NCBI GenBank assembly: GCA_028821775.1
Contig: JAPKFB010000030.1
Span: 1 to 56,768 of the forward strand
Direction of reading: 5' to 3'
From: Roseibacillus sp.
Lineage (GTDB): Bacteria; Verrucomicrobiota; Verrucomicrobiia; Verrucomicrobiales; Akkermansiaceae
Length of the DNA stretch: 56,768 nucleotides
The translations under genes were made by a program, and so were the position numbers. Positions 45,596 through 54,300 of the stretch are shown here, one piece after another. The notes under the pieces were generated by a model. That model made no database searches. It saw only the letters and a program-made list of their open reading frames with translations, and was not told the DNA's origin. Within the stretch, counting starts at the first letter, position 1. Every line of letters starts with the position of its first letter.

Positions 45596-46297
45596 ATGAA
45601 GCCCTTCACCAGCCTTCTTGTCATCTCCAGCGTTGTCCTCACGCTCCCTTCCAGTCTGCTCGCTGGGGACAAACCATTTAATGGGAAGGACCTCACCGGT
45701 TGGACGTTCAAGGCCAAGGGAAACACCGAACAACAATGGCAAATCGGCACTCCCGTCCTGGTCAAGGATAACCCCAAGGCTCTCGAAGCCGAGAAGGGCC
45801 GCCTGCAGGCCCTCGTCAACGTCGTCTCCGGCCACGGGCAAAGCCTCGATATCTACTCGAAGCAAAAGTGGGGCAGCTGCCGCATCGAACTCGAGGTCCT
45901 CGTCGCCAAAGGCGCCAACTCCGGCATCTACGTGATGGGTGAATACGAGATTCAAATCCTCGACAGCTACGGCATCAAGAAACTCGGTGGGGGCGACATG
46001 GGAGCGATCTATGGAGCCCAACCCCCGCGCACCAACGCCTGCAAGAAGCCCGGTGAGTGGCAGAAATACGAGATCGATTTCATCGCCCCCAAGTTCGATG
46101 CCAGCGGCAAGAAGACGGCCCATGCGAAATTTGTGGCCGTCAAACTGAATGGCAAGATCCTCCACGAGAACGTCGAGATGAAGGGCCCCACTCCTTCCGG
46201 CGTGACGGGCAAGGAAGCGGCGACCGGTTGCATCATGTTCCAGGGCGACCACGGCCCGGTGGCGTATCGGAACATTGTGATTACTCCCCTGAAGTAG
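45596..46297 (+). CDS. Secreted DUF1080 protein (3-keto-disaccharide hydrolase-like)
   Basis: The 233-residue protein is a stand-alone DUF1080 domain with a signal peptide (MKPFTSLLVISSVVLTLPSS). Landmarks are FNGKDLTGWTFK (residues 28-39), ANSGIYVMGEYEIQILDSYG, and CIMFQGDHGPVAYRNIVI at the C-terminus. These correspond to the DUF1080 half of the protein at 36782-38275 (SNSGVYFQGRYEIQIYDS and LLFQGDHGPIAYRN). Members hydrolyse 3-keto-glycosides in described cases. AAAAGGG lies five bases before the ATG, a good ribosome-binding site. It is divergent from the alpha-repeat gene and convergent with the dehydrogenase-like gene. Confidence 0.92.
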   Translation: MKPFTSLLVISSVVLTLPSSLLAGDKPFNGKDLTGWTFKAKGNTEQQWQIGTPVLVKDNPKALEAEKGRLQALVNVVSGHGQSLDIYSKQKWGSCRIELEVLVAKGANSGIYVMGEYEIQILDSYGIKKLGGGDMGAIYGAQPPRTNACKKPGEWQKYEIDFIAPKFDASGKKTAHAKFVAVKLNGKILHENVEMKGPTPSGVTGKEAATGCIMFQGDHGPVAYRNIVITPLK

Positions 46298-46303
46298 CGG
46301 TGA

Positions 46304-46357
46304 GGAGCAGGCTTCCAAACTTCGTCAAGGCGCTTTTCAAGCGCCAAGCCTGACTCC
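46304..46357. terminator. Nested inverted repeat between convergent genes (bidirectional terminator-like)
   Basis: An inner 7-base hairpin GGCGCTT-TTC-AAGCGCC (46329-46345) lies inside an outer pair GGAG-CAGGCTT (46304-46314) and AAGCCTG-A-CTCC (46346-46357). It sits between the stops at 46297 and 46393. A poly-T tract is missing, so classical rho-independent termination is not certain. Confidence 0.6.
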
Positions 46358-46392
46358 TCCGGGGTATGGCTCCTGAAACACGCCGCCCCCGA

Positions 46393-49161
46393 TTACTTCG
46401 TCACATGAATGGTATTCCAAATCTTTGTGACGATCTCATCCCCCTCGGTGGTCTCAAGATCCACGTCGATTTGCATCATGTGAACCGGTTGGAGATTTTC
46501 CACTTCGATGAAGACGGACTTTCCGTCGGGTAGAAGCTTGGCGGACGTGATCGGGAATTTGGTGCGTCCCTTCGGCGGGCCGGCTGAGTCGCGGTGACCA
46601 ACCTGAAACTCGCCCGTTCCATAGTCGTGCGTCCAGCGCAGATCAGAGCCCGAAATCGAAAAGCTCTCGGGGTCTTCGGCCAGTTCCTTGTCGAGCTTCT
46701 GGATGAAGCCAATCTCGATCCCTCCGTCGCGCACCTTCAATGTGCGCGGCATCTTCACGGTCTGCCCCGTATAGCGCACGCGGTCGAGCCCCCCTTCCCG
46801 ACCGGCATTCGTCTGCCAGCCTTTCAGGCCTGCGAGGTAGAGCTGCCCGTCCTTCTTGTTGAACCTGCCGCGCATCGCGCTCGAAGTGGGACGCACTGGG
46901 ATCTTCACCACTCCACCCTGCATGAGATCGCCCTTCTTCTCTTTCAGAACCACATAGATCGCGCTCTGCCCGTAGCTGAAGTGAAGCATCTCGCCTTGGA
47001 ACGGTCCCCACTGGTCACTTTCAACCCAGACCTGACCTCCGTTCGAATTGTCCACCCCCTTCGGCAACCAGGCCAGGGGCTTCGGTTCTTCGCTGGGATC
47101 GAGGTGTTGCTTGCGATCTCCGCGACGCTGCCCGACCGTGGGCGTCGTTTTCATCTTCGCGTAATCCGCCGCGGAGTCCACCACGCCGAGAAATTCTCCG
47201 GGCTCGATCCAGTGGATCGGACAACGCGGAACGAAGGTCCCCTCGTTATCGCCACTGGTCAGTTGACCCGTCGGACTCACTCCGATTCCGTTCGGGGCGC
47301 GCAGGCCGGTGGCATAACGATCCAACTTGGAGCCATCCTTGGAGACCCGGATGATCGATCCGTGGTGCCTCCCCATGCGCTCGAAGCTGCGCCCGCCCCC
47401 GCGCACCGGACTGCCGAATCCAAAATAGAACTCGCCTTTGGGGCCGGTCTTCAAATCAAAGCAGAAGGCGTGGAAGCCGCTCGTGAGCTCCCAGTCGTTG
47501 TTGAAGTTCTCATAGAAGTCCGCTTCGCCATCGCCGTTCAAATCGTGATAACGGGTGATTTGATCGTCCGCGACGGTGTAGATCATGTCGTCCACGATGG
47601 TGAGACCCAGGGTCTCATGACCACCCGCGGCGAAACGTCGCCAAGTCAGGTTCTCCAGTTTCTCATCGATCCCGCTGACGATCCAAACGTCTCCGTCCCA
47701 CGTGCAGACCGCGGCCTTGCTTGGATCGCTGAAGAAGTCGAACCCCCCGATCCGCATCTGCACCCCATAGGGATTCTGGTAGGGAACGGTAAGGCGATCG
47801 AGCACGTAGGCCGCCTTGCCATCGTCCTTCGCCAGTTCGCCCTTGGTGGTGACCGTTTCGGTCCACTTGGGAGTTCCCCCCTTCATGAAGAGGGTCAGGT
47901 CTTCAAGCTTGTCGGAAACCTCTCCGGCCCCGTAGACCACCTTGAAGTGGGCCATGCCGGCCGGAATGCGGAGGACCACGCGGCCATCGACCTTGAGTGG
48001 CGTCAATTTCGCACCCACGATCCGAATTTCCGGCGCACCCTTTTCATCCGCCAGGACCACCAGGGCGGACTTGGAGAACTTCCCCTGAATCGTCCGGGTG
48101 ATCATGCCGTTTTCGAGAGCGGGCAGTTCGAGCACGGGGTCAGGTCCCACCGTGTAGCGCAGGATGGTCTTGTCCCCGTGCACGTAAAGTCCCTTGTAGT
48201 GCGCCTGCTTCTTGGGAATGGGACCGAGCGGTGGATAAGCGCCATCTTCCGGAACGCGGGGCTCCGCAAAGCTGCCCCTGGCATTCGCCCACCCGGGTGC
48301 AGCTTGGTTCGTGAACACCTTGGCTCCGCCATGCGAGGGGAACTGCCCGTGACCGCCCGTGAAGGGAAGCCCCTGTAGCTTGAGACCACCCTGGGTCCAT
48401 CCCGCCACCATGCGCATGGTGTCGGCATCAAAGGCGATACACGCATTCCCGGCCGCATCGAGTTTGATGATCTGGGTCCGAAAGGCGACGTTCTCCCCCT
48501 TCGCATCGCGCCCCACTCGAAGGGCCGTTCCGATGAAGTTGCCAAACTTGGCCGGCAGCGCACCCGCGAGCGGCTTGCTTGGCACCGCCGGTGCGGCCTT
48601 GGCTTTTGCAAACGCCTGCTGGTCCCACTTGATGGCCTTCCGTTTGTTTTCATCATGGAAGAGCACCAAAGCTGGAATGGGCTCTTCCTTGCCCTTGCGC
48701 CCCATCCAACCGACCACGCAACCAGCGCCGCCAGCACCTTCCTGGAAGATGATCTTGATCGGATGTGCCCCGGCCTGCAATGAGACCGTCCCGGTCACTT
48801 TCTTCATGGGGTGCGGACCCCAGTTATCGACCACCAGCTTGCCATCGAGGTAGAGGCGCGAACCATCACTTGAGTTGGTCGAAAAGAGATAGGCGCCCGC
48901 CTTCTTGATCGTGAGCGCACCGCTCCAGCGAACCATGAAATTGTCCGTGAGCTTGGAGCCGTGGAATTCGCCCTTCGCTTCCGCAAAGTTCACCGCCTGA
49001 TCGACGCGCACAAGCCACGGTTGCTGACCGACGGGCACTTCGAACTCATCGCCCAGTTTGTCCTCCAGCTTGAAGTATTCTCCGATCAATCCCGGCGCGC
49101 CAGAGGCGCTGAGCGAGAGTGCGGCAGTCAGGGTGAAGAGGCAGGCGGCGGTTAGTTTCAT
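46393..49161 (-). CDS. PA14/DUF6797 dehydrogenase-like secreted protein
   Basis: The 922-residue protein has a signal peptide (MKLTAACLFTLTAALSLSAS). Residues 22-165 form a PA14 domain (GLIGEYFKL, FSTNSSDGSRLYLDGKLVVDNWG). The central region matches DUF6797 and a beta-propeller of the large membrane-bound dehydrogenase type found in this phylum (ITRYHDLNGDGEADFYENF, GLRAPNGIGVSPTGQLTSGDNEG). Unlike many relatives it has no C-terminal heme domain, which is consistent with a separate cytochrome: the pentaheme gene ends three bases upstream of this one's start. Substrate is unknown; sugars are often suggested for these proteins, but nothing here proves it. Confidence 0.87.
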   Translation of the reverse strand: MKLTAACLFTLTAALSLSASGAPGLIGEYFKLEDKLGDEFEVPVGQQPWLVRVDQAVNFAEAKGEFHGSKLTDNFMVRWSGALTIKKAGAYLFSTNSSDGSRLYLDGKLVVDNWGPHPMKKVTGTVSLQAGAHPIKIIFQEGAGGAGCVVGWMGRKGKEEPIPALVLFHDENKRKAIKWDQQAFAKAKAAPAVPSKPLAGALPAKFGNFIGTALRVGRDAKGENVAFRTQIIKLDAAGNACIAFDADTMRMVAGWTQGGLKLQGLPFTGGHGQFPSHGGAKVFTNQAAPGWANARGSFAEPRVPEDGAYPPLGPIPKKQAHYKGLYVHGDKTILRYTVGPDPVLELPALENGMITRTIQGKFSKSALVVLADEKGAPEIRIVGAKLTPLKVDGRVVLRIPAGMAHFKVVYGAGEVSDKLEDLTLFMKGGTPKWTETVTTKGELAKDDGKAAYVLDRLTVPYQNPYGVQMRIGGFDFFSDPSKAAVCTWDGDVWIVSGIDEKLENLTWRRFAAGGHETLGLTIVDDMIYTVADDQITRYHDLNGDGEADFYENFNNDWELTSGFHAFCFDLKTGPKGEFYFGFGSPVRGGGRSFERMGRHHGSIIRVSKDGSKLDRYATGLRAPNGIGVSPTGQLTSGDNEGTFVPRCPIHWIEPGEFLGVVDSAADYAKMKTTPTVGQRRGDRKQHLDPSEEPKPLAWLPKGVDNSNGGQVWVESDQWGPFQGEMLHFSYGQSAIYVVLKEKKGDLMQGGVVKIPVRPTSSAMRGRFNKKDGQLYLAGLKGWQTNAGREGGLDRVRYTGQTVKMPRTLKVRDGGIEIGFIQKLDKELAEDPESFSISGSDLRWTHDYGTGEFQVGHRDSAGPPKGRTKFPITSAKLLPDGKSVFIEVENLQPVHMMQIDVDLETTEGDEIVTKIWNTIHVTK

Positions 49162-49164
49162 GGT

Positions 49165-51174
49165 TTACGGTTGGAAAAGAGAACGCAGGTATTCGAAGAT
49201 GGCGTCGAATTGCTTGGTGGCATCGCCCTCGTAGTGCTGGGTGAATGGGGTCTTACCATCGGAGGCGTACTTGGGCATGATGGTTCCCGGCCAGACGCGG
49301 GGCGGATCACTCATCCAAAGATGAAAGTACTCGCGGCTGAGGCGAGCTCCCGCATCGCGCAAGTTGGGACCTTCCCCCTCGAAGACCGCGATGGGCGGGT
49401 TGTCGGCAATCCCATGGCAGGTGGCGCATGCGAGGCCGCCCTGCACACTGGACATCGCCTGCCCGATCTTGACCTTGGCGGGATCCAGGGCTGCCAGGGC
49501 AGGAGAGCTTCCCGATTTTCCCACGCTGTGACTGAAACCGATGGCCAGGCCCTCCGCTCGGGAGGGAAAGGCGGGCATCTTCGCGGCCATCCACGGACGG
49601 ATCTTGGGATCAATCTCACCCGCAAACAATTTGCCGCGCCACTCTGGACGCAGCTTCAGACCGAGATGAGTGAGTGGCGGCGGACCCACCTTGATCGCGG
49701 GTTTCTCTTCGTCGGGGGCCGCCTCGGGTCGCTGGAGGTGGGCCACTTCCGGTGCAAATTGGTCCCGGAAGGTCTCTTCCCCATCGCGGGTGTGGCAGGC
49801 GGTGCAACGCAGGATCTTATATTGGCGCTCGGCGAACTCGGCCGCCACAGAACGCGCGAGCGACCGCTGGTTGGTTTTCTCGGCAAGGAACTTCTCGATC
49901 GCCTCTCGCCCAGATTTTTGTTCTCCCAGATCGGCGAACCCATACCGCACCGAGGAACAGTCCGCACCCTTCAGGGAGAAGAGCGGGGTCTTGGCCTGTA
50001 AGTCGCTTTTCTCATCCTTGCGCTCGTGACAATTGAAACAACCCGACGACTTGGCCAGGGCGCGCCCTTTCTTGAAGTCTCCAACTGCAATCGCTTCCCC
50101 GGGATCGTTCACCAGGGAGCGCAGAAAGCCCGTGAGCTTGGTGAGCTCCTCCTCCTTGAACTTGAAAGTAGGCATGCGGGTCCCCTGGTGAACCTTCGCG
50201 GGATCACGCAGGAAATCCTTCAAGGCCCCGTGACGATATTTCATCCTGACTCCCCCCAGGCCGATGCGGTCGGCATCACCCTTCCGATCCAGGGTGTGGC
50301 AGGCGATGCATCCCTGCTCGTGGAAAATGTGGCCGCCCTTTTTAACCTGCGCGGGCGTCGCTGCAAACGAGGCTTCTTCCCCGGGCGCGTCCGCTGAGAG
50401 ATAAGCCGCAATATGGGCCGCGCTCTCTTCGGCATTTTCCTGGAAGATCACCGGCATGTGCGCCGAAGGACGCACTGCCATCGGATTTGCGATCCACTTG
50501 ATCAACCAATCCTGCCGCAAGCGCTTACCCACTCCGTCCAGCGAAGGACCCTTGAGATTCAATTCCGCCATCGCAGGAACAACCGATCCCGCGTGACAAG
50601 CCGTGCAACGCCTCTCGGCCACCAGATTCCGCCCGTGCCTAAAGATCATCATCTTCGCCAACTCCGGATCAGCAGAGCCATGCCCAAAGGCCGACTCCGG
50701 CACCGGCTCGCGAGCAAAATCGCGCCCTTCCCAAGAGAGACGCAAGGTCGCCTCCCCGCCAGCCGGCGGCAGATACTCGACCACGAAATCGTGCTCCCCG
50801 CTCGAGAGTCGCTTCGATCTGTTAGGTTTCCCAATCGCAGGAACCAAAACCTCGCCATCGATCAGGAGCTTCGCTTCCCCCGTTCCCTCCAGGTGAAAGA
50901 CTAGGCGCCTCCGTTTCTCGAGCACGAGTTTCCCTTCCCACTTCGCCTTGAACGCTCCCGCTCTCAAAAATGGCGAGACTGCCTCTCCATTGGAAACGAA
51001 GAGGGCCACCGAGCGGGCCAGGCGGGCATCCTCTTCTCCGCCGGACTCCAAGCGCAGAATCAATCCACGTCCTGATTCGGCTCCGACCGCAAGGGACGAC
51101 AAGCACGCGAGGAACAGAAACAAGAAGCGGGCAGGCAAGGCTCCCCTTACTCGAAGTAGCCGTTGATCTTTCAC
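49165..51174 (-). CDS. PA14-containing pentaheme cytochrome c
   Basis: The 669-residue secreted protein has a signal peptide (FLFLFLACLSSLAVGAES) and an N-terminal PA14-like domain (GKLVLEKRRRLVFHLEG). Five CxxCH motifs follow: CTACH at 190-194, CIACH at 289-293, CFNCH at 379-383, CTACH at 457-461 and CATCH at 583-587. Met residues in HMP, RMP, KMP and IMP contexts (for example M240, M334 and M533) are likely axial ligands, so at least some hemes are His/Met coordinated. It is the upstream gene of a pair with the PA14/DUF6797 protein; the gap is only three bases. Electron acceptor for that partner is the simplest reading. It is divergent from the DUF1592 gene. Confidence 0.92.
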   Translation of the reverse strand: MKDQRLLRVRGALPARFLFLFLACLSSLAVGAESGRGLILRLESGGEEDARLARSVALFVSNGEAVSPFLRAGAFKAKWEGKLVLEKRRRLVFHLEGTGEAKLLIDGEVLVPAIGKPNRSKRLSSGEHDFVVEYLPPAGGEATLRLSWEGRDFAREPVPESAFGHGSADPELAKMMIFRHGRNLVAERRCTACHAGSVVPAMAELNLKGPSLDGVGKRLRQDWLIKWIANPMAVRPSAHMPVIFQENAEESAAHIAAYLSADAPGEEASFAATPAQVKKGGHIFHEQGCIACHTLDRKGDADRIGLGGVRMKYRHGALKDFLRDPAKVHQGTRMPTFKFKEEELTKLTGFLRSLVNDPGEAIAVGDFKKGRALAKSSGCFNCHERKDEKSDLQAKTPLFSLKGADCSSVRYGFADLGEQKSGREAIEKFLAEKTNQRSLARSVAAEFAERQYKILRCTACHTRDGEETFRDQFAPEVAHLQRPEAAPDEEKPAIKVGPPPLTHLGLKLRPEWRGKLFAGEIDPKIRPWMAAKMPAFPSRAEGLAIGFSHSVGKSGSSPALAALDPAKVKIGQAMSSVQGGLACATCHGIADNPPIAVFEGEGPNLRDAGARLSREYFHLWMSDPPRVWPGTIMPKYASDGKTPFTQHYEGDATKQFDAIFEYLRSLFQP

Positions 51175-51283
51175 AGGACCGAGGTTTGTCGGTGCCGCTC
51201 ATAGTCCGGTTGCTCGATCGGTCCAAGCCCAACCTTGACGTGCCCCACTCCTTCACCTCAACTGAGTCAGGTTCGGCAAAGCG

Positions 51284-51292
51284 TGGTATAAT
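51284..51292 (+). promoter_or_regulatory. Extended -10 promoter of the DUF1592-type gene
   Basis: TGG followed by a perfect TATAAT (51287-51292) forms an extended -10 element. Transcription would start near 51299, at or next to the ATG at 51301, giving a leaderless mRNA. No good -35 hexamer is visible, as is usual for extended -10 promoters. A minimal ATG-GGA-TGA at 51296 overlaps the true start. Confidence 0.55.
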
Positions 51293-51300
51293 CTGATGGG

Positions 51301-54300
51301 ATGAAGGGTGTTTTTCTCAAAGGAGTGGTCAGTTTCGCACTCGGCTTGGGAACGGCGCTCGCCACCCCCAAAGAAGCCGAGTTCACCCACTTGGATAACG
51401 ACTACCAGCAAAGAATTCTTCCCCTCCTCGATCGCTACTGCCTCGCTTGCCACGATCAGGCCACCAGCGAGGGTGAGCTCGACCTCGAACGGTTCAACGA
51501 CCTCACCGCGGTCCGCAACGACCCCAAGACCTGGCAGGGCATCGTCTCCCAGTTGGAAACCGGCGAGATGCCTCCCACCAAGAAGAAGGACGTCCAGCAA
51601 CCAACACCCGAAGAACGCGCGGCGCTGATCGCCTGGGCCAAGAGCTACCTCGCAACCGAAGCGCGCGCGCAGGCCGGCGATCCCGGCCCCGTTCTTTTGC
51701 GCCGTTTAAGCAACTCGGAGTATACTTACACCGTCCGCGATCTCACCGGCGTTGATTCCCTGGATCCTCTCCGCGAGTTCCCTGTCGACAGCGCCTCCGG
51801 GGAAGGCTTCACCAATTCCGGGGGCGGACTGGTGATGTCGCCTGCCCTCTTTGAGAAGTATCTCGAAGCGGGCAAGGAGATTGCCGACCACGCCGTGCTC
51901 CTTCCGGACGGATTTCGCTTCTCAGCGAGCACCAGCCGCACGGATCACGCCAAGGAAATCCTCACCGCGTTGCGCTCGAACTACCTGAAGAACACCGGTG
52001 GTGATGGCATCAACTTCAACTATACCAGCCAGGTCCGCGGGGCCGCTCCGGAAGGCGAAGGGGAAGGAAGACTCAAGCTCACCCCCTCCTTCGCGGCCCT
52101 GATCGAGCATCGGGATGCCTTGAGGACCGATCCCACATCCGCCGCCACTGTGGCAGCGGATTCCGGTCTCAATGCCAAGTACTTGAGCGCTCTCACCCAG
52201 GCCTTGCTTGCGGACGAGCCCGCACCCTCGTTTCTGTTGGATCACTTGCGTCAAAAGTTGCGCACCGCCAAGCCGGAAGAAGCGGTTTCCCTCGCAGCAG
52301 AGGTGCGCCGTTGGCAAGACCGGCTTTGGAAATTCAACAACGTGGGCCACCTCGGACTGATCCGTCCCTGGCAGGAACCCGTCACCCCCATCACAACCAG
52401 CATGGAAGTCCGCCTCAAACTTGGGGCCAACACGACCAAGGTCTATCTTTCAGCGATCGGATTCGGCACGGGCACGGCCACCGTGGAATGGCAACGGGCG
52501 CGCCTCGAGCGCCCGGGAAGGGCCCCCATTCTCATGCGCGATCTCAAGCTGGGATTCGCAGCCCTACAGGAGATTCGCACCCGCAGCCTCACCCACACCT
52601 CCCGCTATCTCGAAGCAGCCTCCAGAGTTCGAAAGAGCAAAACGGATCTCGATCTTGCGGCCCTTTCATCCGAGTTGAAGATCGACGCGGAAATCGTGGG
52701 TGCCTGGACCTCCTACTTGGGCCTGGCGACCGGAAAGGTGGCCATCAAGAACTACCTCACCACTCCGATTCACAATGGATCCGGTCACAAATTCATCAGT
52801 GGATGGACGATCAAGGGCGTGGCTGATTTCTCTCTCATGGGAAATGCCTCGGATCGCGACGTCAAAGTGCCCGGTGACCTGAGAGCTCATCGCGTGGTGG
52901 TCCATCCGCGGCCCGAACGCTGGATTGCGGCCGGGTGGATGAGCCCGCTTGACGGACGCGTGAAGATCACTCCCCATGTGCGCGATGCACACGACCGCTG
53001 CGGAAATGGAGTAAGCTGGTCGCTCACCCTGCACCGCGGAAGTCTCACCCGCGTCCTGCGCTCCGCCAACCTCGACCTCGGCAAGGTCGCCACCATTGCA
53101 CCCGTCCCCGAGCTTGAAGTGCTCAGGGGCGATCTCATCTCCGTCACGATCGGGGCGCGTGACAACAGCCACATCTGTGACCTCACCGAGATCGACCTCT
53201 CGATCGAAGAACTGGGCGCCAAGAACCGCAAATGGTCACTCGCAGGCGATTGCGCTGATGACATGCAGGCCGGCAATCCGCATCCCGACCAGCACGGCAA
53301 TCTCGCGACCTGGCATTTCTATGGCGGCATGAACGATCAGCGGAAGCAGGGTTCAGGGATCGTCCCGGGCTCCCTCGTTGAAGAATGGCTCAACGAAAAG
53401 GATCCTGCCCGCGCCCGCGAACTCGCTCATCAACTTCAGGTCCTCCTGAGCAATCCTCTGCGGGCGGAGGCCTCCGATCCCGACCGGGCCGCCCACGAAG
53501 ATCTGACTTCCTTGAACGGCCCGCTCTTTGGCACGCTCGACTTCGCCACACTCTCGGCAAAACGACCACAGGAACCCAGGATCACAGGCGAAGCGAACCA
53601 CTTGGTCACTACGCCCTCGATCCTAGAATTCGAGCTTCCCGCCTCGCTCATCGCCGGTGCCGAATTGGTGGTCCGCGGAGTGGTCCAGGAGTCGAGCGAC
53701 CCCGAGGTTGCGGTCCAAATGATGGTCGGGACCAGCAAACCACCCGAGCAATCCACTCTCCGTGCCAGCGAACCAATCGTGGTTCACGCCAGCGGCCCAG
53801 CGCGCGAAAAATTGGAAGAAGGGTTCGACGACTTTCGCAAGCTCTTCCCCGCCGCGATGTGCTACGTCCGCGTTGTTCCGGCCGATGAAGTGGTCACCCT
53901 GCAACTCTATCACCGGGAGGACGATCACCTCGCGCGCCTGATGCTCAATGCCAGGGAGAAGGCCCGGATCGATCAACTCTGGGAGCAACTCACCTTTGTG
54001 AGCCGGGAGCCCCAACGCCTCATAACCGCCTATGAGCAAATCTGGCAGTTCGCCACCCAGGATGCCGACCCCAAGAAATTCGAACCGATGGAGGGCACCA
54101 TCCGCGAACGGGCCGCAGCCTTCGAGAAGACCCTGGTGGCAGCGCAGCCAACCCATCTCGATGCGCTCATCGCCTTCGCGCCCAGGATCTACCGCCGGCC
54201 CCTTCCGCCCTCCGAACAACAATCCCTCCGCGATCTCTACCAACGGCTCCGTGAGGAAAGGCTCTCCCACGAAGAAGCCTTCCGTCTCACCCTCGCCCGG

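Noticed and set aside
46594..48378. A 594-codon open frame antisense to the PA14/DUF6797 gene.
   Set aside because: It is the shadow of a well-supported gene in GC-rich sequence, has no recognisable domain, and its composition (many Arg, Gly, His, Ile, Val) is that of an antisense frame.
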